Assembly (NCBI RefSeq): GCF_036802725.1
Contig: NZ_DAIRVT010000005.1
Reading direction: 5' to 3' (one strand)
Length of the DNA: 64,000 bases
From: Methanomethylovorans sp937968035
GTDB lineage: Archaea; Halobacteriota; Methanosarcinia; Methanosarcinales; Methanosarcinaceae
Shown here: positions 35,733 through 43,113 of the stretch, piece after piece
How the letters are laid out: the number at the start of each line of letters is the position of its first letter
Position numbering within the stretch: the first letter of the stretch is position 1
The notes under the pieces: generated by a model
Database searches by the model: none
Told to the model about the DNA's origin: nothing
Seen by the model: only the letters and a program-made list of their open reading frames with translations
Program-made: the position numbers and the translations under genes

Positions 35733-37052
35733 TTACTTCACAAGCAGAATGTAGATATCCATCACATTTGTACCAGTCTGACCGATCTTATGTAGGTCGC
35801 CAATGTCATCAAAGAAAGGATAGGAATCATGTGAATTCAACATCTTCCTCGCATCCATACCTTGCATTGCAGCTTTTTCCACACTGCTTCCATCAGCAAA
35901 TGCGCCTGCTGCGTCAGTGGGACCATCGATACCATCCGTGCCGGCTGCAAGGAACAGCATGTCTTCCAGGCCTTCCGTCTCTATAGCAAAGGATAACGCC
36001 ATTTCCTGGCATCTTCCACCCTTACCACCATTCCTGATCGTGACAGTGGCTTCCCCACCCGCAAGAATACAGGCTGGCCTTGACATGGGCCTCCCATGTA
36101 AAAGTTCATTCTTTGCCAAAGCGGAAAATACTTTTGCGATCTCTTTAGACTCGCCGGTAATATAAGAACTTAGCAACAGAGTATTGTATCCCATCTGTGA
36201 TGCCTTCTTTTCAGCAGCGTCAAGAGCAATGCAATTAGTACCTATAAGCTTGCTATAGCAAAGATCAAATACCGGGTCCCCTGCTTTGAGCGTCTCTTCG
36301 ACCAATCCGTTCAGCCCATCCTCCAGTAAACGACTTATGGAAGGGAGAAGTGTGATCTGATACCGCTCCACAATATCATAGAAATCTTCGAATGTGGATG
36401 AGTCAGGAACAGTAGGTCCTGAAGCAACTATATCCAAAGTGTCACCCACCACATCCGATAGCACAAGACTTATAGATTGGGCGGGGAAAACCATTCTTGC
36501 AAGACCCCCGCCCTTTACTACGGACAGGTGCTTTCTTACAGTATTGATCTCTTTTATAGTCGCACCTGAAGAGAGCAAAGCTTCATGCAGCTTGACAAAC
36601 TCCTTGAAAGATACATCCTTACGTGGAAGTGCGAAAAGAGAAGAACCACCACCAGAGATGAGGAAAAAAACAAGATCTTCTTTTCCTGCCTGAGATAAGA
36701 TCTCCTTTACCATCTGACCTGCTTTAAGGCTATTCTCATCAGGAACAGGATGTGCTGCCTCATATACCTCGATTTGCTCAAGTTTGCTCCCAAGTCCGTA
36801 TTTAGTGATCGCCATACCCTTAAGAGGCAGATCATGGAGAATTTCTTCGAGAGCCTTTGACATGGACACCGAGGCTTTTCCAAAAGCTACGACATATATG
36901 TTTCGGAACTCGTCCAGATCATATGAACGGTTCCCTACCTGTAATGTGTTCTTATCCCTTGCCAATGCCCTTTTGACAGCAACAGAAGGCTCCACAGCCT
37001 CTATGGCACTTTTAAGGATCTCAGCTGCATCTTTCTTTAGACCATTGCGCAT
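35733..37052 (-). CDS. Glycerate 2-kinase (MOFRL family)
   Basis: 439-residue type II glycerate kinase. N-terminal domain VVAFGKASVSMSKALEE and FFLISGGGSSLFALP; C-terminal MOFRL domain with ILAGGEATVTI..GGKGGRCQE and the acidic GTDGIDGPTDAAGAF. It phosphorylates D-glycerate to 2-phosphoglycerate, feeding lower glycolysis or gluconeogenesis. Length is normal. Start ATG 37052; it is a single gene converging on the TatD-like hydrolase. Pyruvate kinase and RuBisCO are also in the window, but not in an operon with it. Confidence 0.9.
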   Translation of the reverse strand: MRNGLKKDAAEILKSAIEAVEPSVAVKRALARDKNTLQVGNRSYDLDEFRNIYVVAFGKASVSMSKALEEILHDLPLKGMAITKYGLGSKLEQIEVYEAAHPVPDENSLKAGQMVKEILSQAGKEDLVFFLISGGGSSLFALPRKDVSFKEFVKLHEALLSSGATIKEINTVRKHLSVVKGGGLARMVFPAQSISLVLSDVVGDTLDIVASGPTVPDSSTFEDFYDIVERYQITLLPSISRLLEDGLNGLVEETLKAGDPVFDLCYSKLIGTNCIALDAAEKKASQMGYNTLLLSSYITGESKEIAKVFSALAKNELLHGRPMSRPACILAGGEATVTIRNGGKGGRCQEMALSFAIETEGLEDMLFLAAGTDGIDGPTDAAGAFADGSSVEKAAMQGMDARKMLNSHDSYPFFDDIGDLHKIGQTGTNVMDIYILLVK

Positions 37053-37307
37053 AATCTATTCACTCAAGAACTCTGCTCTTATTTATTACCTGCCAGAATC
37101 CCATCTGGCTCCCTTCATCTGACTGGAAACCTAAACTTATGGATCGAAATGTTATACTTACATGAAACACCGCTGTCCATAAGCCAGTGGATCACCACTA
37201 TGGATAACTGTGCCAGAACAAACCTTTTTCCACCTACTTAAATCTTCTCAAATTATCCGGCCACATCGCTTGCCAAAAACAAATATGTGCTGAATAAAGA
37301 TAGCTGA

Positions 37308-37673
37308 TCATAGTTCACAAAGTCTGCACACAGAGTTTTCACATACCTTATTACCAAACTTCCATTTAAGGCCCCATGCCTTGATGTCACGTATTATAGA
37401 TATGAAGTCCTCTCCGCTGGCAGTAAGGGAATATTCACAGCGGACCGGAAGCACGGAATCGTCAATGATCTTCTGTATCAAACCCTGCTCTTCCAGTTCC
37501 TTTAACCTGGCTGAAAGGGTCTTAGGCGTAATGTCCTTCAGTTTACGCTTAAGCTCATTGAATCCTTTTTCCCCTTTTTCACCCTTATGAAGTTCAAATA
37601 AGATGTACATGGACCACTTTTTGCCAATTATATCTACTGTCTTATAGACGGTACAATCCTTCATAGTATCCAT
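37308..37673 (-). CDS. HxlR-family winged-helix regulator with cysteines at both ends
   Basis: 121-residue HxlR/MarR-like DNA-binding protein. The family pattern is full: DIIGKKWSMYILFEL, FNELKRKLKDITPKTLSARL (recognition helix), LEEQGLIQK, wing and YSLTASGEDF. Cys7 (KDC) is at the place of the redox-sensing N-terminal Cys of YodB/HypR regulators, and the C-terminus holds a cluster, KVCENSVCRLCEL. It is divergent from the cupin operon across 117 bases, so it probably controls that operon and itself. A thiol-based or metal-based signal is likely; this is inference. Confidence 0.88.
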   Translation of the reverse strand: MDTMKDCTVYKTVDIIGKKWSMYILFELHKGEKGEKGFNELKRKLKDITPKTLSARLKELEEQGLIQKIIDDSVLPVRCEYSLTASGEDFISIIRDIKAWGLKWKFGNKVCENSVCRLCEL

Positions 37674-37790
37674 ATAGAAACTACATGATATATAAATTAA
37701 TATCTTATTTATACTTAATATCTAAAGGATACCAAATAGAGTGGAAAATGGCCGGGCAACAGGCCTGCCTGTTCAAAGGAGCGATATATC
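37674..37790. promoter_or_regulatory. Divergent promoter region with inverted repeat before the cupin ribosome-binding site
   Basis: AT blocks gatatataaattaatatc and atttatacttaatatc (about 37688-37722) can serve as TATA boxes in both directions. aacaggc (37758-37764) and gcctgtt (37767-37773) form a near-perfect palindrome right before aaaggag (37775-37781), the cupin ribosome-binding site. It could be a regulator site inside the leader or an mRNA hairpin influencing translation. Confidence 0.5.
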
Positions 37791-38123
37791 ATGCAATTCC
37801 TCAACAAAACCCCTTCAGGGGAAGTACTTATGACATCCGGGCTGGTAAACTACCAGGAAGAAGCAGTTGTCAGCCGCACTCTCTCACAAACAAAGAATGG
37901 TACTGTAACTGTTTTTGCTTTCGACGAAGGACAGGGATTGAGTGAGCATACTGCACCTTTTGACGCAATGGCATTCCTGCTGGAAGGAGAAGCCCAGGTC
38001 AATATACAGGAAAAGGAACATTTGGTGAAGGCGGGAGAGATGATCATAATGCCCGCAAATCAGCCCCACAGCCTGATGGCTTTGAAGAGGTTCAAAATGC
38101 TATTGATCATGTTACGCTCCTGA
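37791..38123 (+). CDS. Small cupin-domain protein
   Basis: 110-residue single-domain cupin. Cupin motif 1 is seen as LSEHTAPFDAMAFLLEGEAQV and motif 2 as VKAGEMIIMPANQPHSLMA, keeping one His in motif 1, a Glu, and one His in motif 2 for a metal. These small cupins bind metals or small ligands, or act as isomerase/dioxygenase-like proteins. aaaggag is ideally spaced before the ATG. It leads the four-gene operon with CGGC protein, ferredoxin and GXGXG protein (gaps of 8 and 16 bases, then overlap). Function unknown. Confidence 0.85.
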   Translation: MQFLNKTPSGEVLMTSGLVNYQEEAVVSRTLSQTKNGTVTVFAFDEGQGLSEHTAPFDAMAFLLEGEAQVNIQEKEHLVKAGEMIIMPANQPHSLMALKRFKMLLIMLRS

Positions 38124-38131
38124 GGTGCAAG

Positions 38132-38470
38132 ATGACAGATGATCAGACAAAGAAAATAGCAATAATAAGATGCGACATTGTTTCAGAAGCTTGTCCTGGT
38201 GTCGGTTGTTTCATGGCATTCAATAACAGAAAGGAACATTTCAGGGAATACGGAAGTAACACTGAAATAGTAGCATTCTTTACCTGCGGGGGATGTTCCG
38301 GACGCAGAGTATACCGCCTGCTGAAATCCCTTGGAAGGTTCAAAGTAGACGTAGTACATCTCAGTTCATGCATGCAGATGGATAACTATCCTAAGTGTCC
38401 GCACATAGAAGAGATAAAGAGGACAGTTCTAAATGCTGGCATGGAACTGGTAGAAGGCACACATCATTAA
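38132..38470 (+). CDS. CGGC-domain protein
   Basis: 112-residue protein of the CGGC family, named for the motif seen here as FFTCGGCSGRRVYRL. Other conserved cysteines: RCDIVSEACPGVGC near the N-terminus and HLSSCMQMDNYPKCPHI near the C-terminus. The set suggests metal or iron-sulfur binding or a thiol redox role, but the family has no settled function. It follows the cupin gene by eight bases and precedes the ferredoxin by 16, so all are probably made together. Confidence 0.85.
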   Translation: MTDDQTKKIAIIRCDIVSEACPGVGCFMAFNNRKEHFREYGSNTEIVAFFTCGGCSGRRVYRLLKSLGRFKVDVVHLSSCMQMDNYPKCPHIEEIKRTVLNAGMELVEGTHH

Positions 38471-38486
38471 GGAGAAGTGGTATATC

Positions 38487-38855
38487 ATGGTATTAAGGAC
38501 CATAGTGAAAATAGATGAAGAGAAATGTAACGGTTGCGGAAAATGCATATCCCCCTGTGCGGAAGGTGCGATACGTCTTATCAACGGCAAAGCAAGGGTC
38601 GTATCAGAGGAGCTCTGCGATGGCATGGGCTTTTGCATAGGTGTATGCCCTCAGGGAGCTATCTCGGTCGAGCAAAGGCAAACCGTTGAATTCAACAGGG
38701 AAAAGGCAGAGTCACAGCCTCGCAGTACAGATATATCCATAAAATGCTTTAAGTGCGGAAAGGGAGAGAATGAAAGATATCTCATGCCTTTGCGTTATAA
38801 TATGGAAAGCATCTGGGTGTGCACACGCTGCCTGCCATCATTGATACATGGATGA
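38487..38855 (+). CDS. Ferredoxin-like 4Fe-4S protein with C-terminal CxxC pairs
   Basis: 122 residues. First cluster motif CNGCGKCISPC is complete. The second, CDGMGFCIGVCP, has Met where the second Cys would be, the form seen in a known group of archaeal and bacterial ferredoxin-like proteins, so the second cluster may be three-ligand or absent. The C-terminal 40 residues add CFKCGKG and CTRCLPS, a likely zinc ribbon. It probably passes electrons to or from its operon partners. Its stop overlaps the next start (ATGA), giving coupled translation. Confidence 0.88.
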   Translation: MVLRTIVKIDEEKCNGCGKCISPCAEGAIRLINGKARVVSEELCDGMGFCIGVCPQGAISVEQRQTVEFNREKAESQPRSTDISIKCFKCGKGENERYLMPLRYNMESIWVCTRCLPSLIHG

Positions 38856-39829
38856 GAAATATGCTTAAGATAAGGATGCTGAAACCTATCGACAATCTGT
38901 GCGATTATACGTTCAATTTCTGCTGGAACGACAGCAAGTTGCAGCCTGAAGATGTGATACCTTCCCAGGAAGGCACTTCCTTTACATACGCAGACCTTGT
39001 AGCTGAGCTCAAGGCCGGTAGAGACGTATGCATAGATGGAAATGCAGGTAAAAGGCTCGCTTATAGTGTAGGGACCGACCTGAAGCATCTGGGAGGTACA
39101 GGTGGAGCTGAAAAGGCGGGAAACATATTCATCGAAGGTGATGTCGGACCTGAAGCCGGCATGGGGATGGTATCAGGAAGCCTTTATATAAAGGCCAACA
39201 TCGAAGAACCCTGGGGAAATATATTGGAAATGACTTCTGATGTCAAAGGCTACAGGAAATTCCGTTCTATAACAGATCTGCTCGCTAACGGTCCTGGAAA
39301 GGATATGTTAAAGAACAATTCACTGACTGAAAACACCCTCAAATTGAACGATGGCATCCTTAGGGGAACCATAGGGGCAAGGTCTAACTGGCAAGGCACT
39401 GTCCTTGTGGAAGGAAATGTCTATAACGGTACTGGTGTGCTTATGCAGCAGGGAACCATAATGATCAAAGGAGATGCGGGAATGAACACAGGTTCACACC
39501 TTGATGGCGGGACCGTCGTTGTTCATGGCAGTGTTGGCGAATTCTCAGGTGCCTATATGAAAGACGGAAGATTGGCCTTCATAAATGCAAAAGGCTATGT
39601 GGGTGCAGGTATGGCAGGAGGAGTTATATATTCAAAGAAAAAGGCCAGTACAAGTCCTCCGGCGGCCAAGGCAAAGCTGGAAAAGGACGATATCGAATTT
39701 ATCCGCAAAAACATGGAAACAGGCCGTGTTGAATCCATGCTCTACAACAAATATGAACCTGAGAAGGAAAAAGAAAAGTTCGTAACAGTGCATATGAGAG
39801 ACGGATCCATAGTTATGAGGAAGATCTGA
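38852..39829 (+). CDS. GXGXG beta-helix protein (FwdC / glutamate synthase alpha C-domain-like)
   Basis: About 325 residues. The core (about 60-260) is a run of G-x-x-G-x-G repeats such as IFIEGDVGPEAGMGMVSG, LVEGNVYNGTGVLM, IMIKGDAGMNTGSHLDGG and VVHGSVGEFSGAYM, the beta-helix of the glutamate synthase alpha C-terminal domain and of formylmethanofuran dehydrogenase subunit C. No other Fwd or Glt subunits are nearby. The start is ATG 38852 (overlapping the ferredoxin stop) or 38861; the longer frame from 38819 lies inside the ferredoxin gene. The C-terminus is charged and non-repetitive. Role unknown. Confidence 0.8.
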   Translation: MRNMLKIRMLKPIDNLCDYTFNFCWNDSKLQPEDVIPSQEGTSFTYADLVAELKAGRDVCIDGNAGKRLAYSVGTDLKHLGGTGGAEKAGNIFIEGDVGPEAGMGMVSGSLYIKANIEEPWGNILEMTSDVKGYRKFRSITDLLANGPGKDMLKNNSLTENTLKLNDGILRGTIGARSNWQGTVLVEGNVYNGTGVLMQQGTIMIKGDAGMNTGSHLDGGTVVVHGSVGEFSGAYMKDGRLAFINAKGYVGAGMAGGVIYSKKKASTSPPAAKAKLEKDDIEFIRKNMETGRVESMLYNKYEPEKEKEKFVTVHMRDGSIVMRKI

Positions 39830-39835
39830 TACGGA

Positions 39836-40561
39836 TCATGCTTTAGGGAAGGTTGTCCAGAAAACACTCCCTTTACCCATGGGATTGTCAGTCACTCCCA
39901 GTTGTCCACTATGGAGTTCCACAATTCTTTTGGCTATTGCAAGACCAAGACCAGAACCTTTTATTGCACCTTTCTCCAATCTCCTGAAACGTTCGAAGAC
40001 AGCTTCTTTGAACTTGTCAGGTATACCTTCCCCCTCATCGGCAAAACATACCTTCCAGGAACCACCTGCATCCATTATGTTAATGTCGATCCTTTCATTC
40101 TGAGGGCCATACTTGAGCGCATTGGATAGGAAATTAACAAAAACCTGTTCCACCAGCTGATTGACATTGGCAAGATATGGGCCAGATGGAAGAAAAGATA
40201 CCTTGGCATTCTTTTCTGATATCTTGATCTGCATGGATTCAATGACATTGGTAATGATCACACCCAGATCCATTTTTTCAAGCGGGAGATGTTCAACGCT
40301 ATCAAGCTTCGTAAAAGAGGAAGCGTCCTCTATGAGCCCTATAAGCTTCTGGTTCGATCTGGATATGTTCTTAAGATACTGGAGCTTCTTTACATCTGTT
40401 TCTATTTCCAGCAAAAGGTCCGTGTAACTATTGATTATCCCGGCAGGGTTAATAAGATCATGCCGCATTATGTCTGTAAAAAGATCCTTCAGCTCATTGG
40501 AATGCCTTAGCTCTGCAGCATATTGTTGTAATTTCAGTTCCATGCTCCTGCGTTCTGACAC
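39836..40561 (-). CDS. Histidine kinase body, cut from its sensor by a stop codon
   Basis: 241 residues: a short coiled segment, H-box LFTDIMRHDLINPAGIINSY and a HATPase_c domain with N box QVFVNFLSNALKYG, G1 FADEGEGIP and G2 GSGLGLAIAKRIVEL. It lacks any sensor or membrane part. Immediately upstream, in the same frame and separated only by TAA plus two codons (TAA AAG GAA then GTG), lies a signal/membrane segment (40568-40846). The pair therefore looks like one membrane kinase broken by a single ochre codon. Translation could restart at GTG 40561, though the aagga site is only about one base away. Confidence 0.8.
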   Translation of the reverse strand: MSERRSMELKLQQYAAELRHSNELKDLFTDIMRHDLINPAGIINSYTDLLLEIETDVKKLQYLKNISRSNQKLIGLIEDASSFTKLDSVEHLPLEKMDLGVIITNVIESMQIKISEKNAKVSFLPSGPYLANVNQLVEQVFVNFLSNALKYGPQNERIDINIMDAGGSWKVCFADEGEGIPDKFKEAVFERFRRLEKGAIKGSGLGLAIAKRIVELHSGQLGVTDNPMGKGSVFWTTFPKA

Positions 40562-40567
40562 TTCCTT

Positions 40568-40846
40568 TTAAAGTAATTTGTTATATCTGTGAACATATAT
40601 TGCATAAAGTGCCAGCAGAACTATTACAATAAAAAGGTGAACTATCCACACCCAATAAATGTGTATGGTACGCAAAAGAGAAATTTGATCTGACCCCTGA
40701 TCGGATGCAAAAGACGATAACCTTAAAAAAGGCCCATACTCCTGTATTACATCACAGGTCTCGTTTCCCTCAACTAAATGCATAAAAGGAACTGACACCA
40801 GTAAAAAAACAAACACTAATCTGAGCATACAGCTTTTTTTAAACAT
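40568..40846 (-). CDS. Membrane sensor fragment belonging to the histidine kinase
   Basis: 92 residues from ATG 40846, chosen because agaggg stands just upstream; a longer frame to 40903 lacks one. A signal-like hydrophobic stretch (LRLVFVFLLVSVPFMHL), about 40 extracytoplasmic residues, then a membrane helix (WIVHLFIVIVLLALYAIYV) and the positive HRYNKLL before TAA 40568-40570. This is the usual front of Methanosarcina membrane kinases. A TATA-like block on its strand is at 40889-40898. On its own it would be only a short membrane protein. Confidence 0.6.
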   Translation of the reverse strand: MFKKSCMLRLVFVFLLVSVPFMHLVEGNETCDVIQEYGPFLRLSSFASDQGSDQISLLRTIHIYWVWIVHLFIVIVLLALYAIYVHRYNKLL

Positions 40847-40941
40847 GAACCCTCTGGAAGTAAGGTGGGCATAATATATACAACACAAATATATACTTTT
40901 CATTGCAAGGAAATTGATTTCCTACTAACAAGAGTGACAAA

Positions 40942-40951
40942 AATATAAATA
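40942..40951 (+). promoter_or_regulatory. TATA box for msrA
   Basis: aatataaatag lies about 60-70 bases before ATG 41010, placing transcription start near 40975 and leaving room for the aaggagatga ribosome-binding site. Confidence 0.55.
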
Positions 40952-41009
40952 GCAATTAAGGTCAAAAAGAGATAGGAAAAGGGTAACCAATGTAAGGAGA
41001 TGATCGACC

Positions 41010-41483
41010 ATGGAAAAAGCTACCTTCGCAGCAGGTTGTTTCTGGGGAGTAGAAGCCAATTTCAGAAGGATAAAAGGAGTAATAGCAACAGCGGTAGGGT
41101 ACACTGGTGGGAATTTTGAAGATCCGACATATGAAGACGTATGTACCGGAAGGACCGGACACGCTGAAGCCGTTGACATTCTCTTCGATCCGGCGTTAGT
41201 AAGCTATGAACAGTTGCTTGAAGTGTTCTGGAACATTCACGATCCAACCACCCTAAACAGACAGGGACCGGACATTGGCAACCAATATAGATCCGCTATC
41301 TTTTATCACAGCCAAGACCAAAAAACTACAGCAACTGTATCAAGGGAAAGAGCCCAGACCTCTGGCAAGTTCAAAAGACCCATAGTCACTGAGATAGTTC
41401 CGTCATCGACTTTTTACCGGGCAGAGGAATATCATCAGCAATATTTTGAAAAAGGAGGCATTGGTGGCTGTATGATCCACTAG
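41010..41483 (+). CDS. msrA: Peptide-methionine (S)-S-oxide reductase
   Basis: 157-residue MsrA, which repairs oxidised methionine in proteins. The catalytic motif is AAGCFWGVEANF, and GYTGG, HAEAVDILFDP, NRQGPDIGNQYRSAIFY are all present. C-terminal residues end GGIGGCMIH, giving a possible resolving Cys. aaggagatgatcgacc precedes the ATG. Its partner reductant is probably thioredoxin. It lies three bases from the convergent pyruvate kinase stop and about 1.6 kb from a very methionine-rich oxidoreductase. Confidence 0.95.
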   Translation: MEKATFAAGCFWGVEANFRRIKGVIATAVGYTGGNFEDPTYEDVCTGRTGHAEAVDILFDPALVSYEQLLEVFWNIHDPTTLNRQGPDIGNQYRSAIFYHSQDQKTTATVSRERAQTSGKFKRPIVTEIVPSSTFYRAEEYHQQYFEKGGIGGCMIH

Positions 41484-41485
41484 GG

Positions 41486-42940
41486 TCATTCCAGCCTGAT
41501 AAATTTAAGCAGGTTCGTTCCTCCCTTTTTCCCATGGCCGGCAGTTTGTCCCTGAGTGATTATGACCAGTTCCCCGGGAGCATAAATACCATATTCCTTA
41601 AGCTTTTCAAAAGCCGTATGTTCCCAATCAGTGACCGTTCCTTCTACGAAGATAGGATAAACTCCATACTGGAAGGCCAGGCTGTTGCATGTATTCGGAT
41701 ACCTGCTCAGACCTATGATCCAGCTATCCGGCCTGAACCTGGAGACGCGTCTGCAGGTTTCCCCTGATGCGGTCGGAACAAGTACATATTTAATAGGTAA
41801 TTGTTGTAAAGCCTCGTTTATCTGCAGGGCAATGATATCATCGATCTGCAGATTCATTTTGCTCATGGCCTTCTTCATCTGGTAGATGCCCGTCTTGGAC
41901 TTACTGCGCCACTTTTCGGTCTGCTTTGCTATCTTTGCCATTATTTCCACAGTATCCTGTGGATATTTACCTATGGCTGTTTCAGCTGACAACATCACTG
42001 CATCTGTCCCGTCTACGATCGCATTGGCGACATCCGTTGCTTCAGCACGTGTCGGCCGTATGTTGGAGGTCATGGATTCCAGCATCTGTGTAGCGGTGAT
42101 CACAGGAATGCTTAGAAGGTTCGCCTTGTGGATTATTTTTTTCTGGACTATCGGAACATCCTCTATCGGGATCTCGACACCCAGGTCACCCCTTGCGATC
42201 ATAATGGCATCTGCTTCAAGGAGAATGCCATCGATGTTCTGGACCGCCTGCTCCCTTTCGATCTTTGCCACCAGGAAAACCTGCTTGCCTTTTGAGGCAG
42301 CATATTCCCTTACCTTTTTTACATCATCTGCTGATTCGATGAAAGATATACTGAAACAATCAAGCCCTTCGTCCAGAGCGAAATCGATCATCAGCAGATC
42401 TTTTTCGGTTACCGGCTCCAGGAACACACCGGCACCCGGGAGATTCACACCTTTATGAGATGTAAGCTCTCCACCAACGATCACTTTGCATTTCACATTC
42501 TTTCCGGACACTTCAAGACATTCAAGTTGCAAGAACCCATCATTGATATAAATAAGACTGCCTGGAAAAACACTTTCAGTGAGCTTTGGATAGTCTATCG
42601 GTATGAAAGACTCGTCAGCAAGCTCCGTAGACGAAGTGAGCACCACTGTTTCCCCCTGCTGCAGGAGCAATGGCTCTTTAACAAGTTCGCCAACCCGTAT
42701 CTTAGGTCCGGGAAGGTCCACGAGAATAGCAATTATCTTACCCATCTCGCTTGATATTTTCCGTATCCTGTGGACGAGCTCCCTATGATGGCAAAGCTCA
42801 CCATGGGAAAAGTTCAGGCGAGCTATATCCATACCTTTAAGTATCAATCCCCTGAGCACTTCTTCAGAAGAAGAGGAAGGACCAATTGTACATACGATCT
42901 TAGTTTTATGATCAGGAAGCATAATAGCACATACTGACAT
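41486..42940 (-). CDS. pyk: Pyruvate kinase
   Basis: 484 residues (478 if begun at the more likely ATG 42922, MLPDHKTKIVCTIGPSS). Signature regions: ARLNFSHGE, DLPGPKIRVGEL, VFLVAKIEREQAVQN (catalytic Lys), MIARGDLGVEIP, TATQMLESM, ATDVANAIVDGTDAVMLSAE (written here to 20). The C-terminal domain is complete. It converts phosphoenolpyruvate and ADP to pyruvate and ATP. No allosteric site can be read. It converges on msrA and is divergent from the FAD/Fe-S oxidoreductase. Confidence 0.95.
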   Translation of the reverse strand: MSVCAIMLPDHKTKIVCTIGPSSSSEEVLRGLILKGMDIARLNFSHGELCHHRELVHRIRKISSEMGKIIAILVDLPGPKIRVGELVKEPLLLQQGETVVLTSSTELADESFIPIDYPKLTESVFPGSLIYINDGFLQLECLEVSGKNVKCKVIVGGELTSHKGVNLPGAGVFLEPVTEKDLLMIDFALDEGLDCFSISFIESADDVKKVREYAASKGKQVFLVAKIEREQAVQNIDGILLEADAIMIARGDLGVEIPIEDVPIVQKKIIHKANLLSIPVITATQMLESMTSNIRPTRAEATDVANAIVDGTDAVMLSAETAIGKYPQDTVEIMAKIAKQTEKWRSKSKTGIYQMKKAMSKMNLQIDDIIALQINEALQQLPIKYVLVPTASGETCRRVSRFRPDSWIIGLSRYPNTCNSLAFQYGVYPIFVEGTVTDWEHTAFEKLKEYGIYAPGELVIITQGQTAGHGKKGGTNLLKFIRLE

Positions 42941-43047
42941 TGATGCTTAAACATTGTCAATGATACTTATTATGGTTTACGTATACAATTTATTATCATG
43001 GCACCGGTACTTCTGTCAATACCAAGCTTTCAACAGTACTTGCATTC

Positions 43048-43056
43048 ATTTAAATA
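43048..43056 (+). promoter_or_regulatory. TATA box for the FAD/Fe-S oxidoreductase gene
   Basis: cattcatttaaatacta contains a good TATA box about 60 bases before ATG 43114; transcription would begin near 43080. A ggggtca element is the only candidate ribosome-binding site. Confidence 0.5.
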
Positions 43057-43113
43057 CTACTGCCATACAACATCAGTACTGTAACTATTCATCAGATAAC
43101 ATGGGGTCAAAAT

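Noticed and set aside
40568..40570. Pyrrolysine read-through of the kinase stop
   Set aside because: The stop is TAA; pyrrolysine uses TAG.
41010..42940. msrA and pyruvate kinase as an operon
   Set aside because: They are on opposite strands and converge with two bases between stops.
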